The notes: generated by a model not told the origin, from the letters alone. DNA of 64,000 bases from an uncultured Prevotellaceae bacterium (GCA_937898675.1 CALEJB010000038.1:1-64000), one strand, 5' to 3'. Positions 17,037 through 26,449 are shown, counted from the first letter of the stretch. Translations and numbers: made by a program.

Positions 17037-19868
17037 TTACTCGGCGGGGAGCATGACAATCTCAACCTTGTTGTTGGTGTCGAGGAGTTGCTTGGCAAAT
17101 GCTGCGATGCTCTCGGGAGTCTGGGCATTGACAATCTGCTCATAGGTGCTGTGGGTGTCGATGCCGCGGTCCACATAGCGGCAAATCGTGCTCAGCCAGT
17201 AGTCGTTCTCCTTGAGCTCGGTGCCATGGTCCTTGAGCAGGAGTTCCTTGATTTCCTTGAGGGTGGTGGCGTCAATCTCGCTGCAAGCCTTCTCGATTTC
17301 GTCCTGCATGATGTTGAGGCAGATGTCCGCCTTCTCGGGCTTAATCGGGCAGTAGGCAATGATGCCGGTGAAGGGACGGCTGCCCCTGATTGAACTGAAG
17401 CCCTGCGCGCTGGCGCTGTAGGCTGCGCTCTCGTCCTCGCGAATCTTCTGCAAATAAATCTTGGCAAGCACCTGGCCCAGGATGTCGGCCTTGACGCTGT
17501 TCTCAAGGCTGAAGGGCGTCTGGTCGTCAAACCAGTAAATCTGTGCGATGGCCTTGGGGGTCTCGCTCTTGTGCTCAAAGTGCTCGATGGTCTGGCCGTG
17601 GGGATGCTCGTCGTTGTCAACCCAACTGCTCTGCTTGCCCTTCTTGCCGGGCAGGCTGGCGATGTACTGCTCGATGAGGGGACGGATGGCAGCCTCATCA
17701 AAGTTGCCGATGAAGTAGAACGTGTAGTTGGCGGCGTTGGCGGTGCGCTCCTTGGCAATCTCGAGGCAGCGGTCATAGTCGAGCATCTGGAGTTCTTCGA
17801 CGCCGAACGGGCGGTTGCGCCACGTGCGGTTGTTGACGATGTAGTTCACCGAGTCATTGAATACCGACTCGGGGGTGAGGTCCTTGTTCTTGAGGCTGGT
17901 CTCAAGCATGCTGTAAATCTGGTTGAAGCTCTTCTCGTCCTTGCTGATGGCGGTGAAGTTGAGGTAGGTGAGCTGGAACATGGTCTCCAGGTCCTTGACG
18001 GTTGACTGGCCGTTCACCACATCCTGGTATTCATCCATGATCATGCCCACATGCACCTGCTTGCCGGCCAGGGCCTTCTCGAGTTCGGTCTTGCTGAAGT
18101 TGCCCAGACCGGTACCCATCAGAGTCACGGCGCTCAACAGGTTGGTGTTGGCCCAGTCCTTCTCGCCATAGACCGATGCGCCGCCGCGCTGGCGTGCAGT
18201 CATCTTAATCTCGTCTTCCTTGAAGTCGGTCTTCTTGAGGATGACGCGCGCGCCGTTGCTCAGGGTGAGTTCCTTGTAGCCCAGCAGGGTGTTCTCGGTT
18301 TCTTTGACAATCTTGCCGGCCTTGGGCAGCGTGGCAATGAGGGGCTCTTGCTTCACGTTGTCAACATAGGCCTCGATGGGAGCGCTCTCGGCAGCCTTGA
18401 CAGCGCCCAGCAGCGTCTCGCTGGTGGGATATACGGCACCGTCCTTCTCCTGGTTGAAGTTGAGCACGACAAGGTTCTTGCCGTCGGTGTTGATGAGTTC
18501 GGGCAACAACTGGTTGACGAGGTCAACGGGGAGGTTGGGAACCAGCATCTGCATGACTTGGTATTCCTGCTCAATCGAGGGGATGGGCTCGTTGTCGAGG
18601 AAGTTGCGGTAGTACTGCATGGCCAGGCTCTCGTTGGAGATTTGGTTGCGGTTGTTGTACTGCTTCTCCAGGCGGCTCATGTATTCCTCGCGGGCACGGA
18701 TGTACTCGGTCTCGGTGAAACCGAACTTGGCAGCGCGCAGGGCCTCGGTAACGACAGCCTGCACAGCCTCGTTGGTCTTGCCCTCCTTGGGCATGGCGCT
18801 CAGGGTAAAGGCGTCCTTGGTGTTGGCAAACAGGTACTGGCCGTCATAGCCACCGGCCTGAACATAGGGGCAGTCGGCATCCTGGCCCATCTCGTCGAGG
18901 CGGGCATTCAGCATCTGGGCCATCATGCTCTTGGCATAGTCCACAATCATGTACATCATTGAGCCTTTTTCCTCCTTGGGCATGGCGTCGTGCTTGAACA
19001 TCACCTCAACGATGCTGTACTGCTGTTCCTTGTCCTTGTCCACGCAGATGATGGGCTCCTCGTTGTCGGGAACGGGCTCGTCAACAATGGGGGCTGCGTT
19101 CTCGAGCAGGGGCACGTCGGCGAACAGGCTCTTGAGCTCGGCCTCGATGTGGTCAACATCAATGTCGCCCACGATGACCAGGGCCTGGTTGCCGGGATGG
19201 TACCACTTGTGGTAGTAGTCGCGCAGCTCGCTGTACTTGAAGTTGTCCACCACCTCCATGAGGCCGATGGGCATGCGGCTGCCAAACTTGGAGCCGGGGT
19301 AGAGCTTGGGCAGCTGGTTCTCGATCATGCGCTGAGAACCGCTGTTGCGCATGCGCCACTCCTCGTGGATGACGCCGCGCTCCTTGTCAATCTCCTCGTC
19401 GGTGAGCAGCAGGCCGCAGCTCCAGTCCTTGAGGATGAGCAGGCACGAGTCGATGGCACTCTGGCGGGTGCTGGGCACGTCGTTGATGTTGTAAACGGTC
19501 TCGGCAATGCTGGTGTAGGCATTCAGGTCCTTGCCAAAGGCCACACCCAGCGAGCGGGTGTAGTCGATGATGCTGTTGCCCTCGCCGTTGAAGTGCTTGC
19601 TGCCGTTAAAGGCCATGTGCTCCAGGAAGTGGGCGAGGCCGCGCTGGCTCTCTTCCTCCTGGATGGAACCTACTCGCTGGGCGATGTAGAAATTCACACG
19701 GTGTTCGGGATAATCGTTGTGACGGATGTAGTAGGTCAATCCGTTGTCAAGGTGGCCAATGCGAACGGCGTCGTCCACGGGGATGGGCGGCATCTGTTCC
19801 ATTTGGGCACTTGCGCCGAATGTCATGAGCATCATGAACATTACGGCAAAAATTTTGCGAATTTTCAT
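17037..19868 (-). CDS. M16 family zinc metallopeptidase, exported
   Basis: 943 residues with a signal peptide (MKIRKIFAVMFMMLMTFGASA). The inverted zinc site HFLEHMAFNGS (HxxEH) is near residue 80, in the first of four M16 domains; the second half has the usual inactive partner domains, so the length fits a PqqL-type fused M16 peptidase. Such enzymes degrade peptides in the periplasm. It is monocistronic, with a promoter-like sequence at 19972-20005 and a strong terminator. Confidence 0.93.
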   Translation of the reverse strand: MKIRKIFAVMFMMLMTFGASAQMEQMPPIPVDDAVRIGHLDNGLTYYIRHNDYPEHRVNFYIAQRVGSIQEEESQRGLAHFLEHMAFNGSKHFNGEGNSIIDYTRSLGVAFGKDLNAYTSIAETVYNINDVPSTRQSAIDSCLLILKDWSCGLLLTDEEIDKERGVIHEEWRMRNSGSQRMIENQLPKLYPGSKFGSRMPIGLMEVVDNFKYSELRDYYHKWYHPGNQALVIVGDIDVDHIEAELKSLFADVPLLENAAPIVDEPVPDNEEPIICVDKDKEQQYSIVEVMFKHDAMPKEEKGSMMYMIVDYAKSMMAQMLNARLDEMGQDADCPYVQAGGYDGQYLFANTKDAFTLSAMPKEGKTNEAVQAVVTEALRAAKFGFTETEYIRAREEYMSRLEKQYNNRNQISNESLAMQYYRNFLDNEPIPSIEQEYQVMQMLVPNLPVDLVNQLLPELINTDGKNLVVLNFNQEKDGAVYPTSETLLGAVKAAESAPIEAYVDNVKQEPLIATLPKAGKIVKETENTLLGYKELTLSNGARVILKKTDFKEDEIKMTARQRGGASVYGEKDWANTNLLSAVTLMGTGLGNFSKTELEKALAGKQVHVGMIMDEYQDVVNGQSTVKDLETMFQLTYLNFTAISKDEKSFNQIYSMLETSLKNKDLTPESVFNDSVNYIVNNRTWRNRPFGVEELQMLDYDRCLEIAKERTANAANYTFYFIGNFDEAAIRPLIEQYIASLPGKKGKQSSWVDNDEHPHGQTIEHFEHKSETPKAIAQIYWFDDQTPFSLENSVKADILGQVLAKIYLQKIREDESAAYSASAQGFSSIRGSRPFTGIIAYCPIKPEKADICLNIMQDEIEKACSEIDATTLKEIKELLLKDHGTELKENDYWLSTICRYVDRGIDTHSTYEQIVNAQTPESIAAFAKQLLDTNNKVEIVMLPAE

Positions 19869-19971
19869 TGAAAAAACTGTTTTTGAAAAGTTTATACTAA
19901 GTGTTTTTTGTGTTGCTTATGTTCGTTTTTTTTAGACTTGTGTCGTTGGCCGAAGTGTTCCTTCTAACCGA

Positions 19972-20005
19972 CAAAGATAGTCCTTTTTTAAATATGAGGT
20001 CCAAA
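19972..20005 (-). promoter_or_regulatory. Probable promoter of the M16 peptidase gene
   Basis: Minus-strand -7 TATCTTTG (19972-19979) with TTTG at 20002-20005, spacing 22 bp, slightly longer than consensus. Confidence 0.5.
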
Positions 20006-20097
20006 AATGGCCCGAAAAATCATATTTTACCCATTAGACGCACAGTCCTGGGCAAGAACTACACCGGAATGCCAAAAAATGAAAAAAACTTTGGCGG

Positions 20098-21924
20098 CTA
20101 AAAACTCTGCATTTCCACCAGGTGCTTGTAGGCGCCTTGCTTGGCGATGAGCTGGTCGTGGGTGCCGCGCTCAATGATGCGGCCATCCTGCATCACGCAT
20201 ATCAGGTCGGCGCCCTTGATGGTGCTCAGGCGGTGCGCAATCACGAGCGTGGTGCGGTTCTGCATCAGTTTGTCCAGGGCGTCCTGCACCAGGTGCTCGC
20301 TCTCGGTGTCGAGGGCGCTCGTGGCCTCGTCGAGGATGAGGATGGGCGGGTTCTTGAGGATGGCGCGGGCGATGCTGATGCGCTGGCGCTGGCCGCCCGA
20401 CAGCTTGCAGCCGCGGTCGCCGATGTTGGTGTCAAAGCCGTCCTCGCTTGCCATAATGAAGTCATAGGCGTTGGCGATACGGGCCGCCTCTTCAACCTGC
20501 TCGCGGGTGGCGTTTTCCACACCGAAGGTGATGTTGTTGTAGAACGAGTCGTTGAACAGGATGGCCTCCTGGTTCACGTTGCCCATCAGCCCGCGCAGGT
20601 CGGCAACGCTGAACTGGCGGATGTCGGTGCCGTCGATGCTGATGCTGCCCTGCTGCACGTCATAGAATCGCGGCAGCAGGTCGGCGAGCGTGGTCTTGCC
20701 TGAGCCGCTCTGGCCCACGAGGGCCACCGTCTGGCCGCGCTTGATGTCGAGCGTCACGTCGTCGATGACCCAGGCGTCGCCGTAGCGGAACTTCACGCCG
20801 CGGTACTGGATGCCCTCGTTCATCTGTGTGAGTGCCACGGGGTTGTTTGGGCTCTTGATGGGGTTGTCGGCAGCCAGGATTTTATCGATGCGCACCATCG
20901 ACGCCATGCCGCGCTGGATGCTGTAGGCGGCTTTGGACAGGTCCTTGGCGGGATTGATGATGTTGTAGAAGATGACCATGTAGTAAATAAACGACGGTGC
21001 CGTGATGCTGCTGTGGCCGCCCAGGATGAGCGTGCCGCCAAACCACAGCACGATGGCGATGGTCACGGTGCCCAGAAACTCGCTCATGGGGTGGGCGAGC
21101 ACCTGGCGCTGGTTCATGCGGGTGATGATGTTGCGGTATTTCTCGTTCTCGCCCTCAAAGCGCCGGCGCACCTTGTCCTCGGCGTTGAACGCCTTGACGA
21201 TGCGCAGCCCGCCGATGGTCTCCTCGATGTTGCTCAGCAGCACGCCCCACTGGTTTTGGCCCTCAAGCGACACGCGCTTGAGGCGCTTGCCCACGCGGCC
21301 CATAATCCAGCCTGCGACGGGCAGCAGCACCAGCACAAACAGCGTGAGCTGCCAGCTGATGACAATCATCATTACCAGGCAGGCGATGATCATGATGGGG
21401 TTCTTGAACAGCATGTCCAGCGAGGTGATGACCGAGTTCTCCACCTCGGTGACATCGCCGCTCATGCGCGCCATCACGTCGCCCTTGCGCTCGTTGCTGT
21501 AAAAACCGATGGGCAACGACAGCATCTTGGCGTAAATCTGGTTGCGGATGTCGCGCACCACGCCCGTGCGGATGGGAATCATGAAAAAGTAACTCAGGTA
21601 GGTCGCTCCCGTCTTCAATGCCGTCATTACCACCAGGGCGGCGGCGATGCACGCCAGCGCAGTGGACTGGCCGTAACGCTCGATGATGCACTGCACATAG
21701 TAGTAAAAGTCGTTGACAATCACATCCTTGATGCCCGCACTGCCCACCGTCATGTACTCATAGTGGTTAGCGTTCATGCCAAAGAGCATCTCCAGGATGG
21801 GGATGATGAGGGCAAACGAGAACAGCGTGAGGAACGCAGCCAGCAGGTTGAACAGGATGTTCAACGCCAAATATTTCTTGTAGGGCGGCACAAACCGCTT
21901 TAATAGTCCAAAGAATCCTTTCAT
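20098..21924 (-). CDS. ABC exporter, MsbA-like (fused permease and ATPase)
   Basis: 608 residues: a six-helix ABC membrane domain (about residues 1-330) and a C-terminal ATPase with Walker A GQSGSGKTT, signature LSGGQRQRISIARAI, Walker B ILILDEATSALD and the H-loop AHRLST. This is the layout of half-size exporters such as MsbA that act as homodimers, often on lipids. I start at the ATG at 21924 (MKGFFGLLKRFVPPYKKY); a -7 box (TATTTTTG on the minus strand, 21943-21950) lies within the longer open frame. It is divergent from the DUF3667 gene with only 86 bases between starts. The substrate cannot be assigned. Confidence 0.9.
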   Translation of the reverse strand: MKGFFGLLKRFVPPYKKYLALNILFNLLAAFLTLFSFALIIPILEMLFGMNANHYEYMTVGSAGIKDVIVNDFYYYVQCIIERYGQSTALACIAAALVVMTALKTGATYLSYFFMIPIRTGVVRDIRNQIYAKMLSLPIGFYSNERKGDVMARMSGDVTEVENSVITSLDMLFKNPIMIIACLVMMIVISWQLTLFVLVLLPVAGWIMGRVGKRLKRVSLEGQNQWGVLLSNIEETIGGLRIVKAFNAEDKVRRRFEGENEKYRNIITRMNQRQVLAHPMSEFLGTVTIAIVLWFGGTLILGGHSSITAPSFIYYMVIFYNIINPAKDLSKAAYSIQRGMASMVRIDKILAADNPIKSPNNPVALTQMNEGIQYRGVKFRYGDAWVIDDVTLDIKRGQTVALVGQSGSGKTTLADLLPRFYDVQQGSISIDGTDIRQFSVADLRGLMGNVNQEAILFNDSFYNNITFGVENATREQVEEAARIANAYDFIMASEDGFDTNIGDRGCKLSGGQRQRISIARAILKNPPILILDEATSALDTESEHLVQDALDKLMQNRTTLVIAHRLSTIKGADLICVMQDGRIIERGTHDQLIAKQGAYKHLVEMQSF

Positions 21925-21942
21925 AATCGCCTGCAAAATTAG

Positions 21943-21983
21943 CAAAAATATGTCGCATTTGTGTAATTTTTGAGTTATCTTTG
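21943..21983. promoter_or_regulatory. Divergent -7 boxes for the ABC exporter and DUF3667 genes
   Basis: Minus-strand TATTTTTG at 21943-21950 faces the exporter gene; plus-strand TATCTTTG at 21976-21983 faces the DUF3667 gene. Neither has a TTTG at ideal spacing. The boxes are 25 bases apart, so the two promoters overlap physically. Confidence 0.55.
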
Positions 21984-22010
21984 GCGTCAAATTGACAAAA
22001 CTCCAACCCT

Positions 22011-23423
22011 ATGTCAACAGAAGAAAACACGACATCTCTCCCCGACGCGTCTGAAAAAACTGCTGAATCCAGCAATGTGTGGCGCAAGTTCAGGGCGTGG
22101 ACTGTACAGATGGACAAACGCCAACAGGTCGATAGATATCTGCCTGAACGCGACGACACCCGGCACACCTGTCTCCATTGCGGCACCGCCTACACGGGCC
22201 GCTCATGCCCCCAGTGCGGCATGGCGGCGCGCTGGAAACGTTTTACCTGGAGGCTGCTCATCCTCAATTTTTTGGACATCTGGGGCCTGGGCAACCGTCC
22301 CATGTTCAGGACCATACGCGACTTATTCTGGCGTCCGGGCTACATGATGCGGGATTATCTGCAGGGGCATCATTTGTCCTATTTCCCGCCGTTCAAGATG
22401 CTCGCGCTGCTCACCGTTGGCATGATTTTTCTGGGCTATATGTTCAACCTGCAACTGGCACAGTCTCAATTGATGGGCGACATCATTGAGTCGACGCTGG
22501 TCAAGGGCGAGAGCCGCGCGCAGCAGCCCGCACAGCCCGTCGCGCCCGACTCGACGGTCAACGGCAACGCCCGGCAGGTGCACTTGAGCCCGCAGGCCAT
22601 CGGCTATTTCAAGCAGTTTGAGCAGTACATCAACGGTCACATCCTGTACCGCATTTTGCTGCAGAATGCGGTTGTGATTTTTGCCGTGTGGCTGGTTTTT
22701 CGCCGCAAGAGCAGGCTCAACCTTGTCGAAACGGCGTTCGCGCAGATTTACATCAGTTGCCAATTCTTGATCATAGGAATCGTGATGATGCTGCTAATGC
22801 GGTGCTTTTCAATGGGCGCTTTCTCGCCCGATGTGCCGCCCGGCGGGTGCGATTTCTCGTTGGGCATGTTGTTCCCCTATGTGCTGCCCTCAGGCGCCTT
22901 CTCGGCGGTGCTGATAGTGGCCGTGCATGCCTATGATTATCATCAGTTGTACGGGTTGCGGTGGTGGCCCGCGATATGGCGCACATTGCTTGTCGCCTTG
23001 CTGGTGCTTTCCGCATTCCTGGTGATGCTGTGCGGCGCGATGCTCATGTTTATCAGCCCCGCCCCCACGATGCTGTTCTTCTCGATGCTGGCGGTCATGG
23101 CGGTTGCAGGAGTGTGGCTGCCGCGCCGCCGCATCATCCGCAACAAGGCGTTGCTGCCCAAGTCGGTCTATCGCGCCAGCCTGTGGTCGTTGGGTCTGAC
23201 CATCATGATGCAACCCATTTGGATTTCGGCCTATGAGCAGGGCAAGAACATGATTCTGGCCGTGTTGCTGTCACTCTTGATCATGGCCACGATGTCGGGC
23301 ATGAGCCTGCTCGTGGTGTGGCTTTACAAGAGGCATCGCTTGAAATGGCCATGTTTTGTGACGCTGGCGATGATGCTGCCTGTCGCTTTGGCCGAGACCG
23401 CGCTGTTTTGGGAGCTGCTGTGA
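22011..23423 (+). CDS. DUF3667 domain membrane protein
   Basis: 470 residues. A cytoplasmic N-terminal region carries a zinc-ribbon-like motif, CLHCGTAYTGRSCPQCG (near residue 55), followed by the conserved RDLFWRPGYMMRDYLQGHHLSYFPPFKML segment that marks DUF3667. The C-terminal half holds roughly seven membrane helices. The family is common in Bacteroidetes and has no known function. There is no operon partner; the exporter is divergent. Confidence 0.87.
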   Translation: MSTEENTTSLPDASEKTAESSNVWRKFRAWTVQMDKRQQVDRYLPERDDTRHTCLHCGTAYTGRSCPQCGMAARWKRFTWRLLILNFLDIWGLGNRPMFRTIRDLFWRPGYMMRDYLQGHHLSYFPPFKMLALLTVGMIFLGYMFNLQLAQSQLMGDIIESTLVKGESRAQQPAQPVAPDSTVNGNARQVHLSPQAIGYFKQFEQYINGHILYRILLQNAVVIFAVWLVFRRKSRLNLVETAFAQIYISCQFLIIGIVMMLLMRCFSMGAFSPDVPPGGCDFSLGMLFPYVLPSGAFSAVLIVAVHAYDYHQLYGLRWWPAIWRTLLVALLVLSAFLVMLCGAMLMFISPAPTMLFFSMLAVMAVAGVWLPRRRIIRNKALLPKSVYRASLWSLGLTIMMQPIWISAYEQGKNMILAVLLSLLIMATMSGMSLLVVWLYKRHRLKWPCFVTLAMMLPVALAETALFWELL

Positions 23424-23524
23424 CGCGTCAACGGCGCGATGGCTTGAATTTCGTTCCTGAAATGTGATTTTCCCCCTCAAAACAATGAAAAATGACGCTT
23501 GGGAAAGAAAAAAAGAACCATTTT

Positions 23525-23556
23525 TTTGGTGGGTTTTGAAATTATTCATACCTTTG
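23525..23556 (+). promoter_or_regulatory. Consensus promoter with no protein gene behind it
   Basis: -33 TTTG at 23525-23528 and -7 TACCTTTG at 23549-23556, with exactly 20 bp between. The next plus-strand gene is over 2 kb away, and a terminator-like hairpin follows within 60-90 bases. Confidence 0.6.
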
Positions 23557-23559
23557 CAG

Positions 23560-23647
23560 CGGATGAATAGTACCTATCACAATAGTTAGCAATTCAATTA
23601 AAAGTTATCAGGAATAGTCGGCTTGAGAAAGTGGACTATTTTTTTTG
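23560..23647 (+). ncRNA. Candidate orphan small RNA (~85 nt)
   Basis: Between the consensus promoter at 23525-23556 and a hairpin with a T-tract. The hairpin is AATAGTC (23613-23619) paired with GACTATT (23634-23640), an inner CTT/AAG stem closed by a GAGA tetraloop, and then six or more T. The rest is AT-rich with no ORF. I do not recognise the family. The remainder of this 327-base gap holds only the kbl terminator. Confidence 0.45.
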
Positions 23648-23683
23648 ATTGTGCCTTGGGGAATATTTCGCAATGCCATCCGA

Positions 23684-23723
23684 GAAAAAAACACGGCCGC
23701 GGGCTTGTTTGCCGGCGGCCGTG
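23684..23723 (-). terminator. kbl terminator
   Basis: On the minus strand CACGGCCGC pairs with GCGGCCGTG, with extra GC pairs inside, followed by a run of T. It begins 27 bases after the kbl stop. Confidence 0.9.
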
Positions 23724-23750
23724 AGTGGTGTTGACGGGGGTGCCCGATGC

Positions 23751-24941
23751 TTACTTGATGATGCCCATCTGCTTGCCAATCTTGACGAAGGCATTGATGC
23801 ACTTGTCGAGGTGCTCACGCTCGTGGCCGGCCGAAACCTGCACGCGGATGCGGGCCTGGCCCTTGGGCACTACGGGATAGTAGAAACCGGTGACATAGAT
23901 GCCCTCCTTTTGCAGCTCGGCGGCAAAGTCCTGCGACAGCTTGGCGTCATAGAGCATGACGGCGCAAATGGCGCTCTGGGTGGGCTTGATGTCAAAGCCG
24001 GCGGCAATCATCTTGTCGCGGAAGTAGTTCACATTCTCGACCAGCTTGTCATGGATGGCGTTGCTCTCCTTGAGCATCTTGAACATCTCGATGCTGGCGC
24101 CCACGATGCCCGGGGCGATGCTGTTGCTGAACAGGTAGGGACGCGAGCGCTGGCGCAGCATGTCGATGATTTCCTTGCGGCCGGTGGTGAAACCGCCCAT
24201 GGCGCCGCCAAAGGCCTTGCCCAGCGTGCCGGTGAACACGTCGATGCGGCCCTTGAGGCCAAACTGCTCGGCCACGCCGTGGCCCGTGGGGCCTACAACG
24301 CCTGCCGAGTGCGACTCATCGACCATGACCATGGCGTCATACTTCTCGGCCAGGTCACAGATTTTGTCCATGGGGGCCACATTGCCGTCCATCGAGAACA
24401 CGCCGTCGGTGGCGATGATGCGGAAGCGCTGCTCCTGGGCCTGCTTCAGGCACTCCTCAAGTTCGGCCATGTCGGCGTTGGCATAGCGGTAGCGCTTGGC
24501 CTTGCACAGGCGCACGCCGTCGATGATCGACGCGTGGTTGAGCGAGTCGCTGATGATGGCGTCCTCGTCGGTCAGCAGGGCCTCAAACAGGCCGCCGTTG
24601 GCGTCAAAGCATGAGCCGTACAGGATGGCGTCCTCGGTGCCAAAGTAGTCGGCGATGGCTGCCTCAAGCTCCTTGTGGATGTCGCTGGTGCCGCAGATGA
24701 AGCGCACCGACGACATGCCGTAGCCGTGGTGAGACATGGTCTCGGTGGCAGCCTTGATGAGGCGGGCATTGTCGCTCAAGCCCAGATAGTTGTTGGCGCA
24801 AAAGTTCAGCACCCCGTCGTTGGGCTGGACACGGATGTCGGCGCGCTGCGGCGTCGTGATGATGCGTTCGTTCTTGTACAGACCGGCAGCCTGGATGTCG
24901 GCGAGTTCCTTCTGGAGGTGTTCCTGGAATTTTCCAAACAT
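23751..24941 (-). CDS. kbl: Glycine C-acetyltransferase (2-amino-3-ketobutyrate CoA ligase)
   Basis: 396 residues, normal length. This PLP enzyme cleaves 2-amino-3-ketobutyrate with CoA to glycine and acetyl-CoA, the second step of threonine catabolism. Visible motifs: NNYLGLSDNARL, the HGYGMSSVRFICGTSDIHKELE substrate region, VMVDESHSAGVVGPTGHG with the PLP-binding Asp/His, and the Schiff-base Lys in TGTLGKAFGG. The first-step enzyme, an SDR-type threonine dehydrogenase, is encoded at 33025-33978 on the same strand, so the whole route is in this window though not in one operon. Confidence 0.95.
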   Translation of the reverse strand: MFGKFQEHLQKELADIQAAGLYKNERIITTPQRADIRVQPNDGVLNFCANNYLGLSDNARLIKAATETMSHHGYGMSSVRFICGTSDIHKELEAAIADYFGTEDAILYGSCFDANGGLFEALLTDEDAIISDSLNHASIIDGVRLCKAKRYRYANADMAELEECLKQAQEQRFRIIATDGVFSMDGNVAPMDKICDLAEKYDAMVMVDESHSAGVVGPTGHGVAEQFGLKGRIDVFTGTLGKAFGGAMGGFTTGRKEIIDMLRQRSRPYLFSNSIAPGIVGASIEMFKMLKESNAIHDKLVENVNYFRDKMIAAGFDIKPTQSAICAVMLYDAKLSQDFAAELQKEGIYVTGFYYPVVPKGQARIRVQVSAGHEREHLDKCINAFVKIGKQMGIIK

Positions 24942-25003
24942 GATGTGATAAGTGTTATAAAAGGTTTGACATTAATGTGGTTTCGTTATTAATCTGCAAA
25001 GTT

Positions 25004-25042
25004 CACAAAAAATCCCGAGAAATGGAACGATTTCCCGAGATT
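25004..25042 (-). terminator. Terminator of the glucosaminidase gene
   Basis: On the minus strand a 13-bp stem (AATCTCGGGAAAT with ATTTCTCGGGATT, two G-U wobbles), loop CGTTCC, then six T. It starts 34 bases after the stop at 25076. Confidence 0.75.
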
Positions 25043-25075
25043 TTTTTGCATTAAGTTGCATTTGGCCGCGTGCCG

Positions 25076-25873
25076 TTAATCGTTGTCGGCGCTGGACTGG
25101 ACTTTGCCGTTGCGGATGGGTGCTCTGGGGCGCTGCTCAACGGGGCATTGGCTGGCGCTTGCCTGTGGCTTTGGGGCCGGCTGTTCTTGGGCAGCAGTGC
25201 GGCCAATGGCGGGCATGGCGCCGCTGAGGCGGTGGCCTCCGTCGATGGCGTAGAGTTCATACTGCTCGATGAGGGCGATGAGCTTGGCGGGATAGTTCGC
25301 GTCCTCGGCATAGCCGCAGTCGCGCAGCCCTTGGGCCCAGCTGCGATAGTCCATGACGTCAAATTGGGCGAGGATGCTGTAACGCGGGCCTTTCAGAAAC
25401 TTGGCGTGGTCCAGAAATGAGTCCTCTGGCGCTCCGTACTTGCGGTAGCAGATGTGCTTCAAGGTGTCGTCCCACTCGACGTGTTCGCCCTTCCAGTGGT
25501 AGCACTTGATGCCAAAGTGGTTGTTGCCCGCTGTGGCCACATAGCTGCTGCCGGCGTTGCTCTCCAGCAGCCCCTGGGCAAGGGTGATGCTGGCGGGGAT
25601 GCCCAACTCTCGCTCATACTGGAGCGCCACCTGCTTGTAGCGCGCGATATAGTCCAAATATCGCTGGTGCTTGGGCTGTGCAGAGGCCGAAATGCCGCAA
25701 AACAGTCCAAAAAGCAAGCAAAAAACGAAAAAATGCTTGGAGTTTGGAAAATATGCTATAAATTTGCATACTGCTACGGTGGGCGCTGCCTGGGCAATGC
25801 CTGTACATGCAGGCCTTTGTGCTTGGCCGACGCCACTGTTGCCGCTCAAGTTGAAAATTATTCTGTTATTCAT
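25076..25873 (-). CDS. Glucosaminidase-domain (mannosyl-glycoprotein endo-beta-N-acetylglucosaminidase-like) protein
   Basis: The enzyme domain is clear: ITLAQGLLESNAGSSYVATAGNNHFGIKC, with the catalytic Glu in LLESNAGSS, and YDSFLDH-like FLDHAKFLKGPRY, as in peptidoglycan glucosaminidases that hydrolyse GlcNAc-MurNAc chains. A hydrophobic signal segment (KHFFVFCLLFGLFCGISASA) precedes it. The C-terminal ~45 residues are Pro/Gln-rich. The start is unresolved: no ATG, GTG or TTG lies just before the signal segment, and the ATG at 25873 gives an unusual 40-residue extension and shares the bases CATG with the divergent cytidine deaminase start. The true start may be a non-standard codon. Confidence 0.75.
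   Translation of the reverse strand: MNNRIIFNLSGNSGVGQAQRPACTGIAQAAPTVAVCKFIAYFPNSKHFFVFCLLFGLFCGISASAQPKHQRYLDYIARYKQVALQYERELGIPASITLAQGLLESNAGSSYVATAGNNHFGIKCYHWKGEHVEWDDTLKHICYRKYGAPEDSFLDHAKFLKGPRYSILAQFDVMDYRSWAQGLRDCGYAEDANYPAKLIALIEQYELYAIDGGHRLSGAMPAIGRTAAQEQPAPKPQASASQCPVEQRPRAPIRNGKVQSSADND
25736..25766 (+). promoter_or_regulatory. Probable cytidine deaminase promoter
   Basis: -7 TAAATTTG at 25759-25766 with a weak -33 CTTG at 25736-25739, spacing 19 bp. It lies inside the 5' part of the divergent glucosaminidase frame. Confidence 0.55.
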
Positions 25874-26339
25874 GACCGAAAAGAAAATCACCGCAAAGAT
25901 AAGAATTTATTCTTACTCTGAACTTACCGAGGAGCAAAAAATGCTGGTGGACATGGCCCGCGATGCCACTCGCAACAGTTACGCTCCTTATAGCAACTTC
26001 CATGTTGGCGCGGCCTTGAAGTTGGACAATGGCGAAATTTTCATCGGTGCCAATCAGGAGAATGCCGCATTCCCGGCTGGCATCTGTGGCGAGCGCAGCG
26101 CGCTGTTTGCCGCTGGCGCCAAGTTCCCCGGTGTGCCGGTCAAGTCAGTCGCCATCACTGCCGAGCAGCATGGTGATTTTGTCCTTGAGCCCGCTGCGCC
26201 GTGCGGAGTCTGCCGCCAGGCGTTTCTGGAGTTTGAGAAGAACGGACACGACATTGAACTCATCCTCGCAGGCAAGGACGAGATTTATGTAATCGACAGT
26301 TTCCGTGACATCATGCCGCTGTCGTTTACCGAGTTTTAA
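25872..26339 (+). CDS. cdd: Cytidine deaminase
   Basis: 155 residues. It deaminates cytidine and deoxycytidine to uridine in pyrimidine salvage. The active site is complete: YAPYSNFHVGAAL, the CGERSAL segment with the first zinc Cys and the catalytic Glu, and PCGVCRQAFLEF with the other two zinc Cys. I start at 25872 (MTEKKITAKIRIYSYSELTEEQ), because Bacteroidetes homologues have such an N-terminal extension before the core. It is monocistronic with its own terminator. Confidence 0.93.
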   Translation: MTEKKITAKIRIYSYSELTEEQKMLVDMARDATRNSYAPYSNFHVGAALKLDNGEIFIGANQENAAFPAGICGERSALFAAGAKFPGVPVKSVAITAEQHGDFVLEPAAPCGVCRQAFLEFEKNGHDIELILAGKDEIYVIDSFRDIMPLSFTEF

Positions 26340-26369
26340 GGGATTTCACAAGCACAATATTGTTGGCGG

Positions 26370-26418
26370 GAGCCGCACCGGTTTTGTATGAAAACTTGTG
26401 CGGCCCTCGTTTTTTTTG
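26370..26418 (+). terminator. cdd terminator
   Basis: GAGCCGCAC pairs with GTGCGG-CCTC (one bulge) around a 19-base AT-rich loop and is followed by eight T. Confidence 0.85.
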
Positions 26419-26449
26419 CCGTCTGAGGATATTTGTGATTAAAATAATG

